DNA from: Bacteroidetes Order II. bacterium
Lineage (GTDB): Bacteria > Bacteroidota > Rhodothermia > Rhodothermales > UBA2364
Direction of reading: 5' to 3'
Assembly (NCBI GenBank): GCA_016788705.1
Contig: JAEUSQ010000021.1
Coordinates: forward strand, 1 to 64,000
DNA: 64,000 bases
Shown: positions 18,378 through 27,965 of the stretch, piece by piece
Layout of the letters: every line of letters starts with the position of its first letter
How positions within the stretch are numbered: the stretch's first letter is position 1
The notes under the pieces: generated by a model
Told to the model about the DNA's origin: nothing
Database searches by the model: none
Seen by the model: only the letters and a program-made list of their open reading frames with translations
Position numbers and translations under genes: made by a program

Positions 18378-19202
18378 TTAACGACCTCGGTCTATTTCAG
18401 GAGATAGCCCACTTCTCGTTGAGGCCACAGTATCTTCGGTAGTCAGGCCGATAAAACCCATTAATCGGCCTGTATGGCCCTTTTCGGCACGATAAGAAAA
18501 AAACCGATTTACCTCAGCAACCGTGCAAGCAGGATCATAGGCAATCTGACGCAGGGGAATACCCGCTGTTTGGGCTTGTTGAACGATGCAAGCCTTGATG
18601 TCCACATGAGGTTTGGGCCAATCGGACGACCGATGTACAAACGCGGGATCAAACTGCTTGGCCACTTCTTCCCCCACCTCAAAGTTCGTGGTCGAGATAC
18701 ACGGACTAACCCATGCGTACATATTCGAGGGAGTTGCCCCCAATGCCTGCATTTGGCGAATGGTTTCGGCGGTAATATTGGCGACAGTTCCCTTCCAACC
18801 AGAATGGCAGGCCCCCACAACCTTTGATTGGGGATCCGCGATTAAAACTGCGGCACAGTCTGCCACCCCTACCATCAATAAAAGACCTCGTATAGAGGTA
18901 ACCACGCCGTCAATATTGGTATAAATACCCGATTCATTAACGACTTGTACGACCCCGCTATGCACCTGACGCATTAAAACCAACTGCTGGTCATCAAAAC
19001 CGAGTTCACGTGCCAGAAGCCGATGGTTTGCAGCAACAACTTCCGGATCATCGGCGGTATTGATACCCAAATTTAGGCTGTCAAACGGACCCTGACTATA
19101 TCCTCCCCGACGGGTAGTAAAACCCGCCGTAAGTCCGGAAAACGCACTAAACAGCTGAGGGCGGATAAGGCTTGGTATGGGGTCGGATACGGGTGAAGAC
19201 AT
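18378..19202 (-). CDS. pgeF: PgeF/YfiH-family multicopper-fold purine nucleoside phosphorylase-like protein
   Basis: A 274-residue protein of the DUF152/YfiH (LACC1-like) family. The metal-binding residues are visible: H81 in MRQVHSG, C116 in VGVADCAAVL, and H133 in GACHSGWKGT; SPCIS and FFSYRAEKGHTGR complete the signature. Family members act on purine nucleosides, and in Escherichia coli the protein prevents wrong residues entering peptidoglycan. It lies downstream of a TauE/SafE transporter and rarA on the minus strand. Confidence 0.92.
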   Translation of the reverse strand: MSSPVSDPIPSLIRPQLFSAFSGLTAGFTTRRGGYSQGPFDSLNLGINTADDPEVVAANHRLLARELGFDDQQLVLMRQVHSGVVQVVNESGIYTNIDGVVTSIRGLLLMVGVADCAAVLIADPQSKVVGACHSGWKGTVANITAETIRQMQALGATPSNMYAWVSPCISTTNFEVGEEVAKQFDPAFVHRSSDWPKPHVDIKACIVQQAQTAGIPLRQIAYDPACTVAEVNRFFSYRAEKGHTGRLMGFIGLTTEDTVASTRSGLSPEIDRGR

Positions 19203-19255
19203 TTTTAGGGTATGGTTAAAAGGTTCTCTAAAGAAACGGTGCTTTTATGCGGCTG

Positions 19256-20089
19256 CTAAACCTCGAACAAGGCATTCAACATCATACGCAGGGCAATGAA
19301 TAGTGCAAAGGCCGCAAAAATGCGTTTTAGCCATTTGGTATTGATTTTATGCGCCACCAGCACCCCCCAACGGGCGCTTATCATGGCAGGAAGAGCCAGC
19401 GTTAACGATGCCGTTCCATCCACAAACCCAACTGAAAAAGGCAACAAAGACACGCCCCACCCTTGGGCCACGTACCCCAGAATCGCGGCTGAAGCCGTAA
19501 TGATGATGGTTCCGGCCGAAGTGCCTGTAGCAACCGTCATGGGCATTTGCAAGAAACGATGATAGGCGGGTACGAGAATGGTACCACCCCCAACACCCGT
19601 AAGCGCAGATACCAGGCCGGAAACCCCGCCAATGGCCATTAATAAACCTTTGGGGCGATTGTTCTCGGGCAGTGCCTCACTGTTCATCACTTGAGGCTTA
19701 TACGCCAGCATCCGCCAAACAACCAACAGCAAGACACTTCCGAAAAACAATTGGAACACCCGTTTGTTGTACCAGTGTTGTGTAGAAATCACGGCTGTAA
19801 TAACCAGCACTACCAACGCACTAACCAATCCGGTAAAGAGTGCCACAGGCCACCTCAAAGCGCCCAGCCGATATTGCGTATAAGCACTGGAGAATGTAGC
19901 AATGAGCACGGTGAGTAAACTGGTTCCCAATGTGAGGGGCAGCACCGCAGTTGACGGAACACCTATGGCCTGAAAGTATAACAAAAGAACAGGCGCAAAA
20001 ATGATTCCGCCGCCGATCCCCAGTAAGCCGCCTATAAAGCCGCCAAAAAGTCCGGCAACAACCAAAAGGATGAGGTGGAGTAAGGTCAT
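19256..20089 (-). CDS. TSUP (TauE/SafE) family membrane transporter
   Basis: A 277-residue integral membrane protein with about eight hydrophobic segments and the duplicated signature of the family, GGFIGGLLGIGGGIIFAPVLLL near the N-terminus and VSALTGVGGGTILVPAYH in the second half. These proteins export or import small sulfur compounds or carboxylates such as sulfite, sulfoacetate or thiosulfate. The start lies 11 bases from the rarA stop, so the two are co-transcribed; nothing nearby fixes the substrate. Confidence 0.88.
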   Translation of the reverse strand: MTLLHLILLVVAGLFGGFIGGLLGIGGGIIFAPVLLLYFQAIGVPSTAVLPLTLGTSLLTVLIATFSSAYTQYRLGALRWPVALFTGLVSALVVLVITAVISTQHWYNKRVFQLFFGSVLLLVVWRMLAYKPQVMNSEALPENNRPKGLLMAIGGVSGLVSALTGVGGGTILVPAYHRFLQMPMTVATGTSAGTIIITASAAILGYVAQGWGVSLLPFSVGFVDGTASLTLALPAMISARWGVLVAHKINTKWLKRIFAAFALFIALRMMLNALFEV

Positions 20090-20100
20090 AAAAGCCTGTT

Positions 20101-21462
20101 TTAGGTTTTATGGGAGGGGATTTTGTGCGCTGAACGCCACATCGCCAAACGTTCACCGATACGCCTTTCATATCCCTGGTCACTGGGTTTATAGTAGTAC
20201 GTGCCCTGTAGTTGGTCTGGCAAATATTGCTGAGGGACAAAATGATCCCGGAACGCATGTGGATAAAGATACCCTTTACCATGTCCCAACCCTTGGGCAT
20301 CTCGGTTGGCATCTTTCAAATGGTTCGGGACATCGCCCGATCGTTCGTTCTCGACGGCTGCCAGTGCCTCAAAAAAAGCCATAGTGGTATTGCTTTTTGG
20401 AGCCGTTGCCAGATATAAACAGCATTCGGCCAAATGAAAGCGCCCTTCGGGCATTCCCACATAATCGAATGCCTGAGCCGCTGTTACGGCCATTCGGAGT
20501 GCATTAGGGTCTGCTAATCCTATATCTTCTGCTGCAAAAATGAGCATTCTCCGGAAGATAAACCGTGGGTCCTCGCCCGCATACACCATCCGCGCCATCC
20601 AATAGAGGGCGGCATCGGGATCACTGCCCCGTAGCGACTTGATAAAGGCGGAGGCAATGTCGTAATGGGCGTCTCCTTCTTTGTCGTAAAGAACCGCCCT
20701 TTTTTGAATACTTTCTTCAGCCACAAGCCTATTCACCGAAATGGTGTCTTGCTCATCGGGCAGTGTGGTTTCTACCGCCAACTCCAGTGCATTGAGTAAA
20801 CTTCGTGCATCACCATTCGCTGTATCCACCAAGTGATGGGCGGCTTCTTCGTCTATCTGAACTTTCTTGCGGCCATAGCCCCGTTCCGGATGCGCGAGGG
20901 CCTGAGCCAATACACGGTGGAGGTCTTTGTTTTCAAGAGGCTGTAATTCAAATATCCGTGAACGACTTACTAAGGCTTTATTGACTTCAAAATAGGGATT
21001 TTCGGTTGTTGCACCGATTAAGACGATGGTTCCATTTTCCACATGAGGGAGCAGGGCATCTTGTTGTGATTTATTAAACCGATGCACTTCGTCCACGAAG
21101 AGGATGGTACGTTTCCGTTGGAATTTCAGGCAGTCTTTGGCAGCGTCTATGGCTTCGCGAATCTCTTTAACACCCGCCAAAACGGCATTGATGGCCGTAA
21201 AATGTGCCGAGGTGGTATTGGCGATGATGCGGGCGAGTGTGGTTTTTCCTGTTCCCGGAGGCCCGTAGAAGATCAGCGAGTGGATACGATCGGCTTCGAT
21301 GGCCCGACGCAGCAATTTCCCCTCTCCAAGGATATGGCCTTGCCCCACAAACTCCTCTAATGTTTGCGGACGCATTCTATCGGCCAATGGCGCCATCCGT
21401 GCTCGGTGTTGCTCGGCAGCAACGTCAAATAAATCAGACACGTCTTTCGTTCGTTGAAACAC
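20101..21462 (-). CDS. rarA: Replication-associated recombination protein A (AAA+ ATPase)
   Basis: A 453-residue RarA/MgsA/WRNIP1-type clamp-loader-like ATPase. MRPQTLEEFVGQGHILGEG precedes Walker A GPPGTGKTT (67-75) and Walker B ILFVDEVHRF (119-128); sensor 1 is IGATTENPYFE, and the C-terminal tetramerisation region has GSDPDAALYWMARM and LPDQLQGTYYY. It acts at stalled replication forks. Length is normal. It heads a minus-strand run with the TSUP transporter, pgeF and a small protein. Confidence 0.95.
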   Translation of the reverse strand: MFQRTKDVSDLFDVAAEQHRARMAPLADRMRPQTLEEFVGQGHILGEGKLLRRAIEADRIHSLIFYGPPGTGKTTLARIIANTTSAHFTAINAVLAGVKEIREAIDAAKDCLKFQRKRTILFVDEVHRFNKSQQDALLPHVENGTIVLIGATTENPYFEVNKALVSRSRIFELQPLENKDLHRVLAQALAHPERGYGRKKVQIDEEAAHHLVDTANGDARSLLNALELAVETTLPDEQDTISVNRLVAEESIQKRAVLYDKEGDAHYDIASAFIKSLRGSDPDAALYWMARMVYAGEDPRFIFRRMLIFAAEDIGLADPNALRMAVTAAQAFDYVGMPEGRFHLAECCLYLATAPKSNTTMAFFEALAAVENERSGDVPNHLKDANRDAQGLGHGKGYLYPHAFRDHFVPQQYLPDQLQGTYYYKPSDQGYERRIGERLAMWRSAHKIPSHKT

Positions 21463-21525
21463 CCTAATCTAAGACAAGTGGCGGCATTTTCGGCCAAATC
21501 TCCAAAAATATGTCGCATGATGAAC

Positions 21526-21562
21526 AAAAAAATCCTCCAACTACCAAAAGGTAACGGAGGAT
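21526..21562 (-). terminator. Intrinsic terminator after the giant surface protein
   Basis: ATCCTCC (21532-21538) pairs with GGAGGAT (21556-21562), with an inner TACC/GGTA pairing. Read on the minus strand it is followed by a run of seven T. It lies 43 bases after the stop at 21605. Confidence 0.85.
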
Positions 21563-21604
21563 GGTTGGTTGCCAAGGTCTGTATTAATCACTGCCTGAAT
21601 CGGG

Positions 21605-24600
21605 CTATTTGACCAATATCATACGGCGCGAGAGAATGCGCTTTCCCGCTTGTAACCGATACATATACATACCACTGGCCCATTCGTTTGCGGCCAATGT
21701 TACCACATGATTGCCTGCTGACAAAGGCCCATTAACCAAGGTGGCGACTTCTTGGCCTAAAACATTATACACCTTAAGCGTAATATTTTGCCCCTTTTCC
21801 AAAGAAAATCGGATTTGCGTGGACGGATTAAATGGATTCGGGTAGTTTTGTTCCAATGTAATGGCATCAGGTAATTCTGCTTCCTCATCAATTGGAACAG
21901 AGGCTCCGCTAAACTTCAGATCGCTTATGGTAATGTTATATGGTTGAGGTTGAACACCATTCCCCAGAACCCGGAAAACAATCATTTCTAAGTCGTTTCC
22001 TGTAAAAACACCTCCCCCACTGCGCGTTAGCTTGGTAAGATCAATGGTAAAAGTACGCGGTACACCTGTAAGGGTCAGGATACCTGTACGAAATTGATCC
22101 CAATCGTTACGCATACCCGCCTTAAAGAATTCTACTTGGAAGGTTCCTGTACCCGAGGCCGTGAATGATGCCGTCTTGTACTGTTGGCGTGCTATATCTA
22201 ATGCCTGACGTCCGGCCTTGGTATAACGGAACAAACTCACCCAGTCGTTTGTCGAGGTTCCGGGTGTATAGCCGGAAAGTGTTGCAGGGCGCTCCAAGGA
22301 CAAGGTACCCGCCTGAGGTGTATAGGAGGGCTGGGGACTGATAACATACGACTGTACCGCATTCAAAGGATGGTAGTAGCTCCATTGCCCATCCGAAAGA
22401 TACATTTCGTCCCGGCCTACGCCTGTGTTTGGGACTAAGGTAAACGAGGCGTCATAAAACACACCGCTGGGGACGTTAAGCGTCTGGGTTTCTAAGCCGG
22501 GGTTCAATGTGAGGGTAAAAGAACGATTGGCCCATTGATTGGGCGACTTGGTTTCTACATCACGGTAGGTCATGTTGATGGTGACGCTGTTTGCACCAGC
22601 GGTATTGGCAAGATTCAGCACCATCTGGCCATTGCGATAGACCGCAGATTGTACATACACCTCTGGAACCCGATTGGTGGTATTCAGATAGGTGGCGTTC
22701 CGGCGTTGTGAAACAATATTGCCTATGATGGTTTTGACAAGTGTTGTGGCTGCCGGAATGCTTGCCGCCCACACCTGGAAGTTCAGGACACGGGTGGTTC
22801 CAGCCGGAATGACGTATTCCATCCGTGTAAATCGGCTATCTATGGTTGCGCCCGCTGTGGTTTCATAGGCTACAAAAGAAATGGCATAGTCCACCTTCCC
22901 ATCCGGCTGGCTCAGTTTACCCAATACAAATGGACGGTTTTCAATCATAATCATCTGTACTTCCGAAAGATACGCGCCACCGAGTCGGTCACAAACATAC
23001 TTGGTGTGGTCGTACAGTTGGGTTCCAGAATCTATCGCGAGGACAGACCCAAAGCGGAGTGCATTCCCCGTCAAGTAGTCTAAACTATAAATTTCGCGGG
23101 CATTGGTAATTCCGGATTGTGCCAGCCAAGTAGGGGAGACGACTTTCCCAAATGTGTTTTCCGGACCAACCGTTGGGACATAGGGCTGTAAAACACTAAC
23201 AAACGAGGTTGTATGGTACGGGGCAAGACTAGCTGTTTCTGCAAGGTTTATAGCAGGTTGCATCAGAGGCAACCAATCTCTATTGAGCCATGCCTCAGCG
23301 GCTTCGGAGGTAGTGGAGATTCGACGGAGGCGTTCCTCGAAATCGCCAATGGAAATGGCAAATGATTGTGTACCAGAAGACTCTACCCCTCCATTTTCGC
23401 CGCTGGAGGTTTCATTGGCAGCAACCGAAGAAGTAGCCTGCACCGTGCAACTTTCGCTCGTAGTGGCCGTGGCCGTCAGAACAATGGGCTCTTTCGCCGT
23501 AGTGATTACCTGCGACCGGATTACAAGGGTTACCGTAGCACCAGGGGCAAGCGTACCAATATACCACTCACCCGTTGCAGCATTATACGTTCCCGACGAA
23601 ATGGTGGGCGTGGATACAAACGAGAGCCCCACAGGTAATTTATTGAACACACGAACGCCCGTTTGTGTACCTAAACTGCTATTCGTGAGTGCAAGCGTAA
23701 AGTCCACCCGCTCATTTATCTGTGGAATCGCATTATTGTTTACCTGAGACATCAGCAAATTACACGGCTGCTGAATACTCCCTACTTTTATGGTTGTAAC
23801 ATTGGTATTGTTAATTGGGTTTTGGTCGTTATTCGCCAGTGAAACACCCGATGAGATGCTCAACATGGTATTGGCTGCTGCATTTGGTGAGATACCTACC
23901 GTTATTTGCAACGAAGCGGGGGTTCCGGCGCCCAATGACTGGGACGCAAGTTGAACGGTTCCGCCATACATTCCAATACCTGGTTGCGAAACCAGTGACC
24001 AGCCTGCTGCAAGGGTTCCCAACCCTTTGTACTGTACTTCGGGCGGCAAATTGATGTTTAACGCCAGATTCTGAGCCATGCCGGGGCCATTATTCAGCAC
24101 ATTAAAGGTCTGGGTGACGGTATCGCCCGGCTTGGCATTTCCAGAAGAAATGGTGGCGCTAAGCACCACATCTACATCTTGTTGCAGGATACGCGTGATC
24201 AACTGTGCATTGGCCGTATTGTTTGCTACATTGCCATCCGTCTGATCACTTTTAAAAACACTGGCCACATTGGTAATCACCTGTCCATCTACCACATTGG
24301 CACTGACCGACGTCGTCAAGGTGAGTGCCGACGATGAACCCACCGCAAGGCTACCCACATACCAGATACCATTTTCTTTATTATAGGTTTGTCCGGCAGT
24401 GTGCAGGATATAGGTTACACCCGCAGGTAAAATGTCTTGTACTTGTACCCCACTGGCGGCATCTGGCCCATTATTGGTGACCGTAATGGTATAAGACACA
24501 TTGGTGCCTGGGGTCGGTTGGGCATTGGTAACTGTCTTGATGATGGCGAGATCTGCCTTTTGAACCACCGCTTCCACAATCACTGTGCGGATGGCCGTTA

Positions 24601-27600
24601 CCGCTGCATTGTCCACATCGGTGACGGTGAGCACAAGCGTATAAGTGCCAGGCGCTCCATAAGTATGCTTGACCGAAGTGCCTTGTGCAACAGGGGTCCC
24701 ATCGCCAAAATTCCATGAATAGCTCAATGCATCGTTCCCTGGATCACTGGCCACTGCCGAATAGTTTAATTCACGACCAGACTGGCCTGTAAAGTCTCCG
24801 GTGATATTACCGATGACAGGTGGAGCATTGAGCACATTGATCGCAAAGACTTGCTTGGTCACCTTTGCACCATCGGTCACTTCCAAGGTGATGTTGTTGG
24901 TCCCTTCGTTCGCATCGGTCGGAGTACCACTCAGGGTGGCCATCCCATTTCCTGTAGCAACGATATTTAACCAAGCGGGTTTAGACGATCCCGTAACATT
25001 GAGCGGATTCCCGTTTCCACCGATCGTGGTTATCAGGTATGTGTACAAAGACCCTTCGGTGGCCGTTGTAAGAGGGGTGGAAGTAAAAGTAGGAGCATTG
25101 CTGATCCCGACCACCACGGTTCGTGTTTCGATGGCCCGCCCCCCATCTGGATCGGTTACTGTTAGGGTAAGGGTGTAACTACCAGGATTATTGTAGCGAT
25201 GGCCAGCATCTGTCAAATCCACCCCAGCGGAGATTGGGGTTCCATCACCCCAGTTCCAAGAAAAGGTCAACTCGTCTTTTCCGGCGTCGGTGGCAACTCC
25301 TTTAAAAGAAAGCAATACACCCACATCACCTGTAAAACTTCCCGTCAACGACGTTATGACAGGTGCCATGTTTAGCACGGAGACCTCAAAACGCTGCTCG
25401 GTAGAACCCCCTTTACTGTCAGAAACCGTGAGGACGATTGGATAACGGCCTTCATCTGGATCAAGTGGATTTCCAGTAAGTGTCGCTGTTCCGTCGCCGT
25501 TATCGCGAAAAGTCATCCAAGAAGGTTTTTGGCTGGCAACAATGGTTCGCGCATCATTATTGCCGTCGGTCGTGGTTATGGCATACGAATAGGAACTCCC
25601 CTCATTAACAACCGTGACGGGTGTACTGGAGAAGACGGGTGGAGCGTTGACTGTCCCGATTGTCACGGTTCTGGTGTCTGTGGCCGTTGCGCCATCGCCA
25701 TCGGTTATGGTAAGGCGGAGCGTATAAGTCCCCCCAACGGTCCACATATGGGATACATTTTTCAGGTCAACGGCTTGTTGCGCAGGTGTACCGTCTCCCC
25801 AGTCCCAACGGTATGTGAGGGCATCGTTACCGGGGTCACTGGCCGTTGCCACAAAGTTCAGGGATTGTCCGGCGGTACCAGAGAAATTTCCGGTGAAGGC
25901 CAAGATCATGGGTGGTGCATTTTGTACAGTGATCTCAAAAGATTGACGTTCAGAAGATGTCCCGTCGGAGACCTGCAAAACCACCGCGTTCGGACCTTCA
26001 TTCAGGTCTAAGGGCAACCCTGTTAGCGTAGAGGTTCCATTGCCTGTAGCCGTTAGGGTTAGCCATACAGGCTTGGTGAGGGCCGTAATTGTGAGTGCGG
26101 CGCCAGTATCCGGATCGGTTGCAGAAATGGTATAAATGTAATTACTCCCCTCGGTGGCCGTCAAAACGGGTGTGCTGGTAAACCGAGGCGTACTATTATT
26201 GGTACCACTTACGGTAATGTTTTGTGTCCGTGAAGTAGCGCCCCCTTTGCCATCCGTCACAGTTAGTTTCAGGACGAAAACCCCAGCAGTGGTGTAGGCA
26301 TGAGATACATTGGTTAAAGGAGAACCACTTTGAAAGGGCGAGCCATCGCCAAAGTCCCAGGTATAGCCTAACGGATCATTGCCTGCATCGGTGGCGGTTC
26401 CTGTAAAAGACATGGTCGCTCCAACGGTTCCAGAGAAATCTCCGGCCAAATTGGTGATGACGGGGGCTGTATTGTTCACCGTAATGGTAAAGGTTTGCTC
26501 CGCACTAGCCCCTTTGCTGTCTTGTACACGCAAAGTGATATTGGCCGAACCTGTTTGTGAACCATTCGGGGTTCCCGATAGCGTGGCCGTTCCATTTCTA
26601 TTGTCTGTAAGCGTGAGCCAGACTGGTTTCGAGGGAGCTGTAATTGTCCTCGTATCCCCATCCCCATCATTGGTCGTAATAGCGTAAGAATAAGGCGAAC
26701 CTTCCTGAATGGTCAATGGGGCATTACTGGTGAATACAGGCGGCGAATTGGTACTACCGATGGTTACTTCTTGGGAACGGGTCGTCGTTCCGCCATCCCC
26801 ATCATTAACCGTAACACTGAGCGTATATTTGCCCGAAGCGGTGTAGGTGTGGGTGAAGGTTGCACCACCCGTTTTTGCACCGGAACCATCACCAGGATTC
26901 CAAGAGTAGGCGAGCGCATCATTACCGGGGTCCGTCGCATTCACGGTGAAGGAGAGTGGGGTACCTGCAACACCGGAGAAAGCACCTGTAACCGAGGAGA
27001 TGACGGGTGCAGCATTGGCCACCACAATGGTAAACGTCTGGTCTGTGGTGGAAGAACCATCGGTAACCCGTAAAACCACCGAATGACTGCCTTCTTGTGC
27101 ATCTGTTGGATTTCCCGTCAGACGCCCAGTTCCATTGCCCGTTGCGGTAAAGCTTAGCCATGCGGGCAATGTCGGTGCGGTAATGGTGCGCGTATTGCCC
27201 GATGTCCCTGTCGTATTGATGTCGTAGGCATAAGCGCTTCCTTCGGTGGCAGCTGTAACGGGCGTACTGGAAAAGGCCAGTGTCGTACCATTTTCCATCA
27301 CGATTAGTGCCGATAGAAAATATGGCGAAAGTGTATATTTAAAAGTGGCGTTTCCGGATGGGTCAGATGAAAAAGTGGCCTTCACTGCCGATTCAGGATA
27401 CTCTTTATTCGTGGCCTTGTCCCAAATCCGGAACCGCATGGCATCCCCATTGATCATTCCGTCTTGTGTAGGCGTAGCGGATTTGTCCGAATCTTCCGAT
27501 ACCATGATTTCTAAAAGCGAGGTGGGGTCATTTTGCCAAACCCCCACCCCTGCACACACACCGTTTGGGGTGAAAACGGCAATTTCGCTACCAGCAGGAA

Positions 27601-27766
27601 GTCCTGCTCCATTAACACCCAATTGGGCACTAGACGAGACCAAGACCGAAACCTGGCGCAAATTGGACTTACAACCCGTAAAATGGGTTTGTGCATAAGC
27701 GGGCATGGCCGCTGATAGCCATAGTCCCAAAGCCCAAAAAAAAGTTGTTAATATATGTTTTTTCAT
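21605..27766 (-). CDS. Giant type IX-secreted surface protein with Ig, PKD and DUF11 repeats
   Basis: A 2053-residue protein. After a signal peptide (1-26, ending AYAQ) comes an N-terminal domain (about 27-158) with AGSEIAVFTPNGVCAGVGVW. Then five alternating pairs follow (about 163-1070): a putative Ig/cadherin-like domain (F-S-S-T-P-V...EGS-Y-x-Y...P-x-W-L) and a PKD domain (SWNFGDGTP, HTYTASGKYTL). Three DUF11-type repeats (about 1075-1450, VTNNGPDAASGVQVQDILPAGVTY) are followed by about 500 residues without a known family and a type IX sorting domain (LEQNYPNPFNPST). It is probably an adhesin or polymer-binding surface fibre. The ATG at 27766 starts at the signal peptide; the frame is open to 27859. 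Confidence 0.88.
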   Translation of the reverse strand: MKKHILTTFFWALGLWLSAAMPAYAQTHFTGCKSNLRQVSVLVSSSAQLGVNGAGLPAGSEIAVFTPNGVCAGVGVWQNDPTSLLEIMVSEDSDKSATPTQDGMINGDAMRFRIWDKATNKEYPESAVKATFSSDPSGNATFKYTLSPYFLSALIVMENGTTLAFSSTPVTAATEGSAYAYDINTTGTSGNTRTITAPTLPAWLSFTATGNGTGRLTGNPTDAQEGSHSVVLRVTDGSSTTDQTFTIVVANAAPVISSVTGAFSGVAGTPLSFTVNATDPGNDALAYSWNPGDGSGAKTGGATFTHTYTASGKYTLSVTVNDGDGGTTTRSQEVTIGSTNSPPVFTSNAPLTIQEGSPYSYAITTNDGDGDTRTITAPSKPVWLTLTDNRNGTATLSGTPNGSQTGSANITLRVQDSKGASAEQTFTITVNNTAPVITNLAGDFSGTVGATMSFTGTATDAGNDPLGYTWDFGDGSPFQSGSPLTNVSHAYTTAGVFVLKLTVTDGKGGATSRTQNITVSGTNNSTPRFTSTPVLTATEGSNYIYTISATDPDTGAALTITALTKPVWLTLTATGNGTSTLTGLPLDLNEGPNAVVLQVSDGTSSERQSFEITVQNAPPMILAFTGNFSGTAGQSLNFVATASDPGNDALTYRWDWGDGTPAQQAVDLKNVSHMWTVGGTYTLRLTITDGDGATATDTRTVTIGTVNAPPVFSSTPVTVVNEGSSYSYAITTTDGNNDARTIVASQKPSWMTFRDNGDGTATLTGNPLDPDEGRYPIVLTVSDSKGGSTEQRFEVSVLNMAPVITSLTGSFTGDVGVLLSFKGVATDAGKDELTFSWNWGDGTPISAGVDLTDAGHRYNNPGSYTLTLTVTDPDGGRAIETRTVVVGISNAPTFTSTPLTTATEGSLYTYLITTIGGNGNPLNVTGSSKPAWLNIVATGNGMATLSGTPTDANEGTNNITLEVTDGAKVTKQVFAINVLNAPPVIGNITGDFTGQSGRELNYSAVASDPGNDALSYSWNFGDGTPVAQGTSVKHTYGAPGTYTLVLTVTDVDNAAVTAIRTVIVEAVVQKADLAIIKTVTNAQPTPGTNVSYTITVTNNGPDAASGVQVQDILPAGVTYILHTAGQTYNKENGIWYVGSLAVGSSSALTLTTSVSANVVDGQVITNVASVFKSDQTDGNVANNTANAQLITRILQQDVDVVLSATISSGNAKPGDTVTQTFNVLNNGPGMAQNLALNINLPPEVQYKGLGTLAAGWSLVSQPGIGMYGGTVQLASQSLGAGTPASLQITVGISPNAAANTMLSISSGVSLANNDQNPINNTNVTTIKVGSIQQPCNLLMSQVNNNAIPQINERVDFTLALTNSSLGTQTGVRVFNKLPVGLSFVSTPTISSGTYNAATGEWYIGTLAPGATVTLVIRSQVITTAKEPIVLTATATTSESCTVQATSSVAANETSSGENGGVESSGTQSFAISIGDFEERLRRISTTSEAAEAWLNRDWLPLMQPAINLAETASLAPYHTTSFVSVLQPYVPTVGPENTFGKVVSPTWLAQSGITNAREIYSLDYLTGNALRFGSVLAIDSGTQLYDHTKYVCDRLGGAYLSEVQMIMIENRPFVLGKLSQPDGKVDYAISFVAYETTAGATIDSRFTRMEYVIPAGTTRVLNFQVWAASIPAATTLVKTIIGNIVSQRRNATYLNTTNRVPEVYVQSAVYRNGQMVLNLANTAGANSVTINMTYRDVETKSPNQWANRSFTLTLNPGLETQTLNVPSGVFYDASFTLVPNTGVGRDEMYLSDGQWSYYHPLNAVQSYVISPQPSYTPQAGTLSLERPATLSGYTPGTSTNDWVSLFRYTKAGRQALDIARQQYKTASFTASGTGTFQVEFFKAGMRNDWDQFRTGILTLTGVPRTFTIDLTKLTRSGGGVFTGNDLEMIVFRVLGNGVQPQPYNITISDLKFSGASVPIDEEAELPDAITLEQNYPNPFNPSTQIRFSLEKGQNITLKVYNVLGQEVATLVNGPLSAGNHVVTLAANEWASGMYMYRLQAGKRILSRRMILVK

Positions 27767-27965
27767 ATCACAAAACGGGGTGGGTAGTCCAGATGAAACA
27801 AACAAATGCACACTGCTAACGTCGGGATTAACTGAAAATTTCATGCCGAAATTGGCCAAGAGAACTGCACAATGTCCGTATTCTTCGGTTTAGAGGTCAG
27901 AAGAATTTGTTTCGTTTATTCCAAAATGATTTGTGGGGCGTATAAGTTTTTGAATTTTAAATGGG

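Noticed and set aside
21605-27766. Regular DNA repeats as a possible CRISPR or tandem-repeat array
   Set aside because: The periodicity is at protein-domain level (Ig and PKD pairs of about 540 bases) within one open frame; there are no short identical repeats with spacers.
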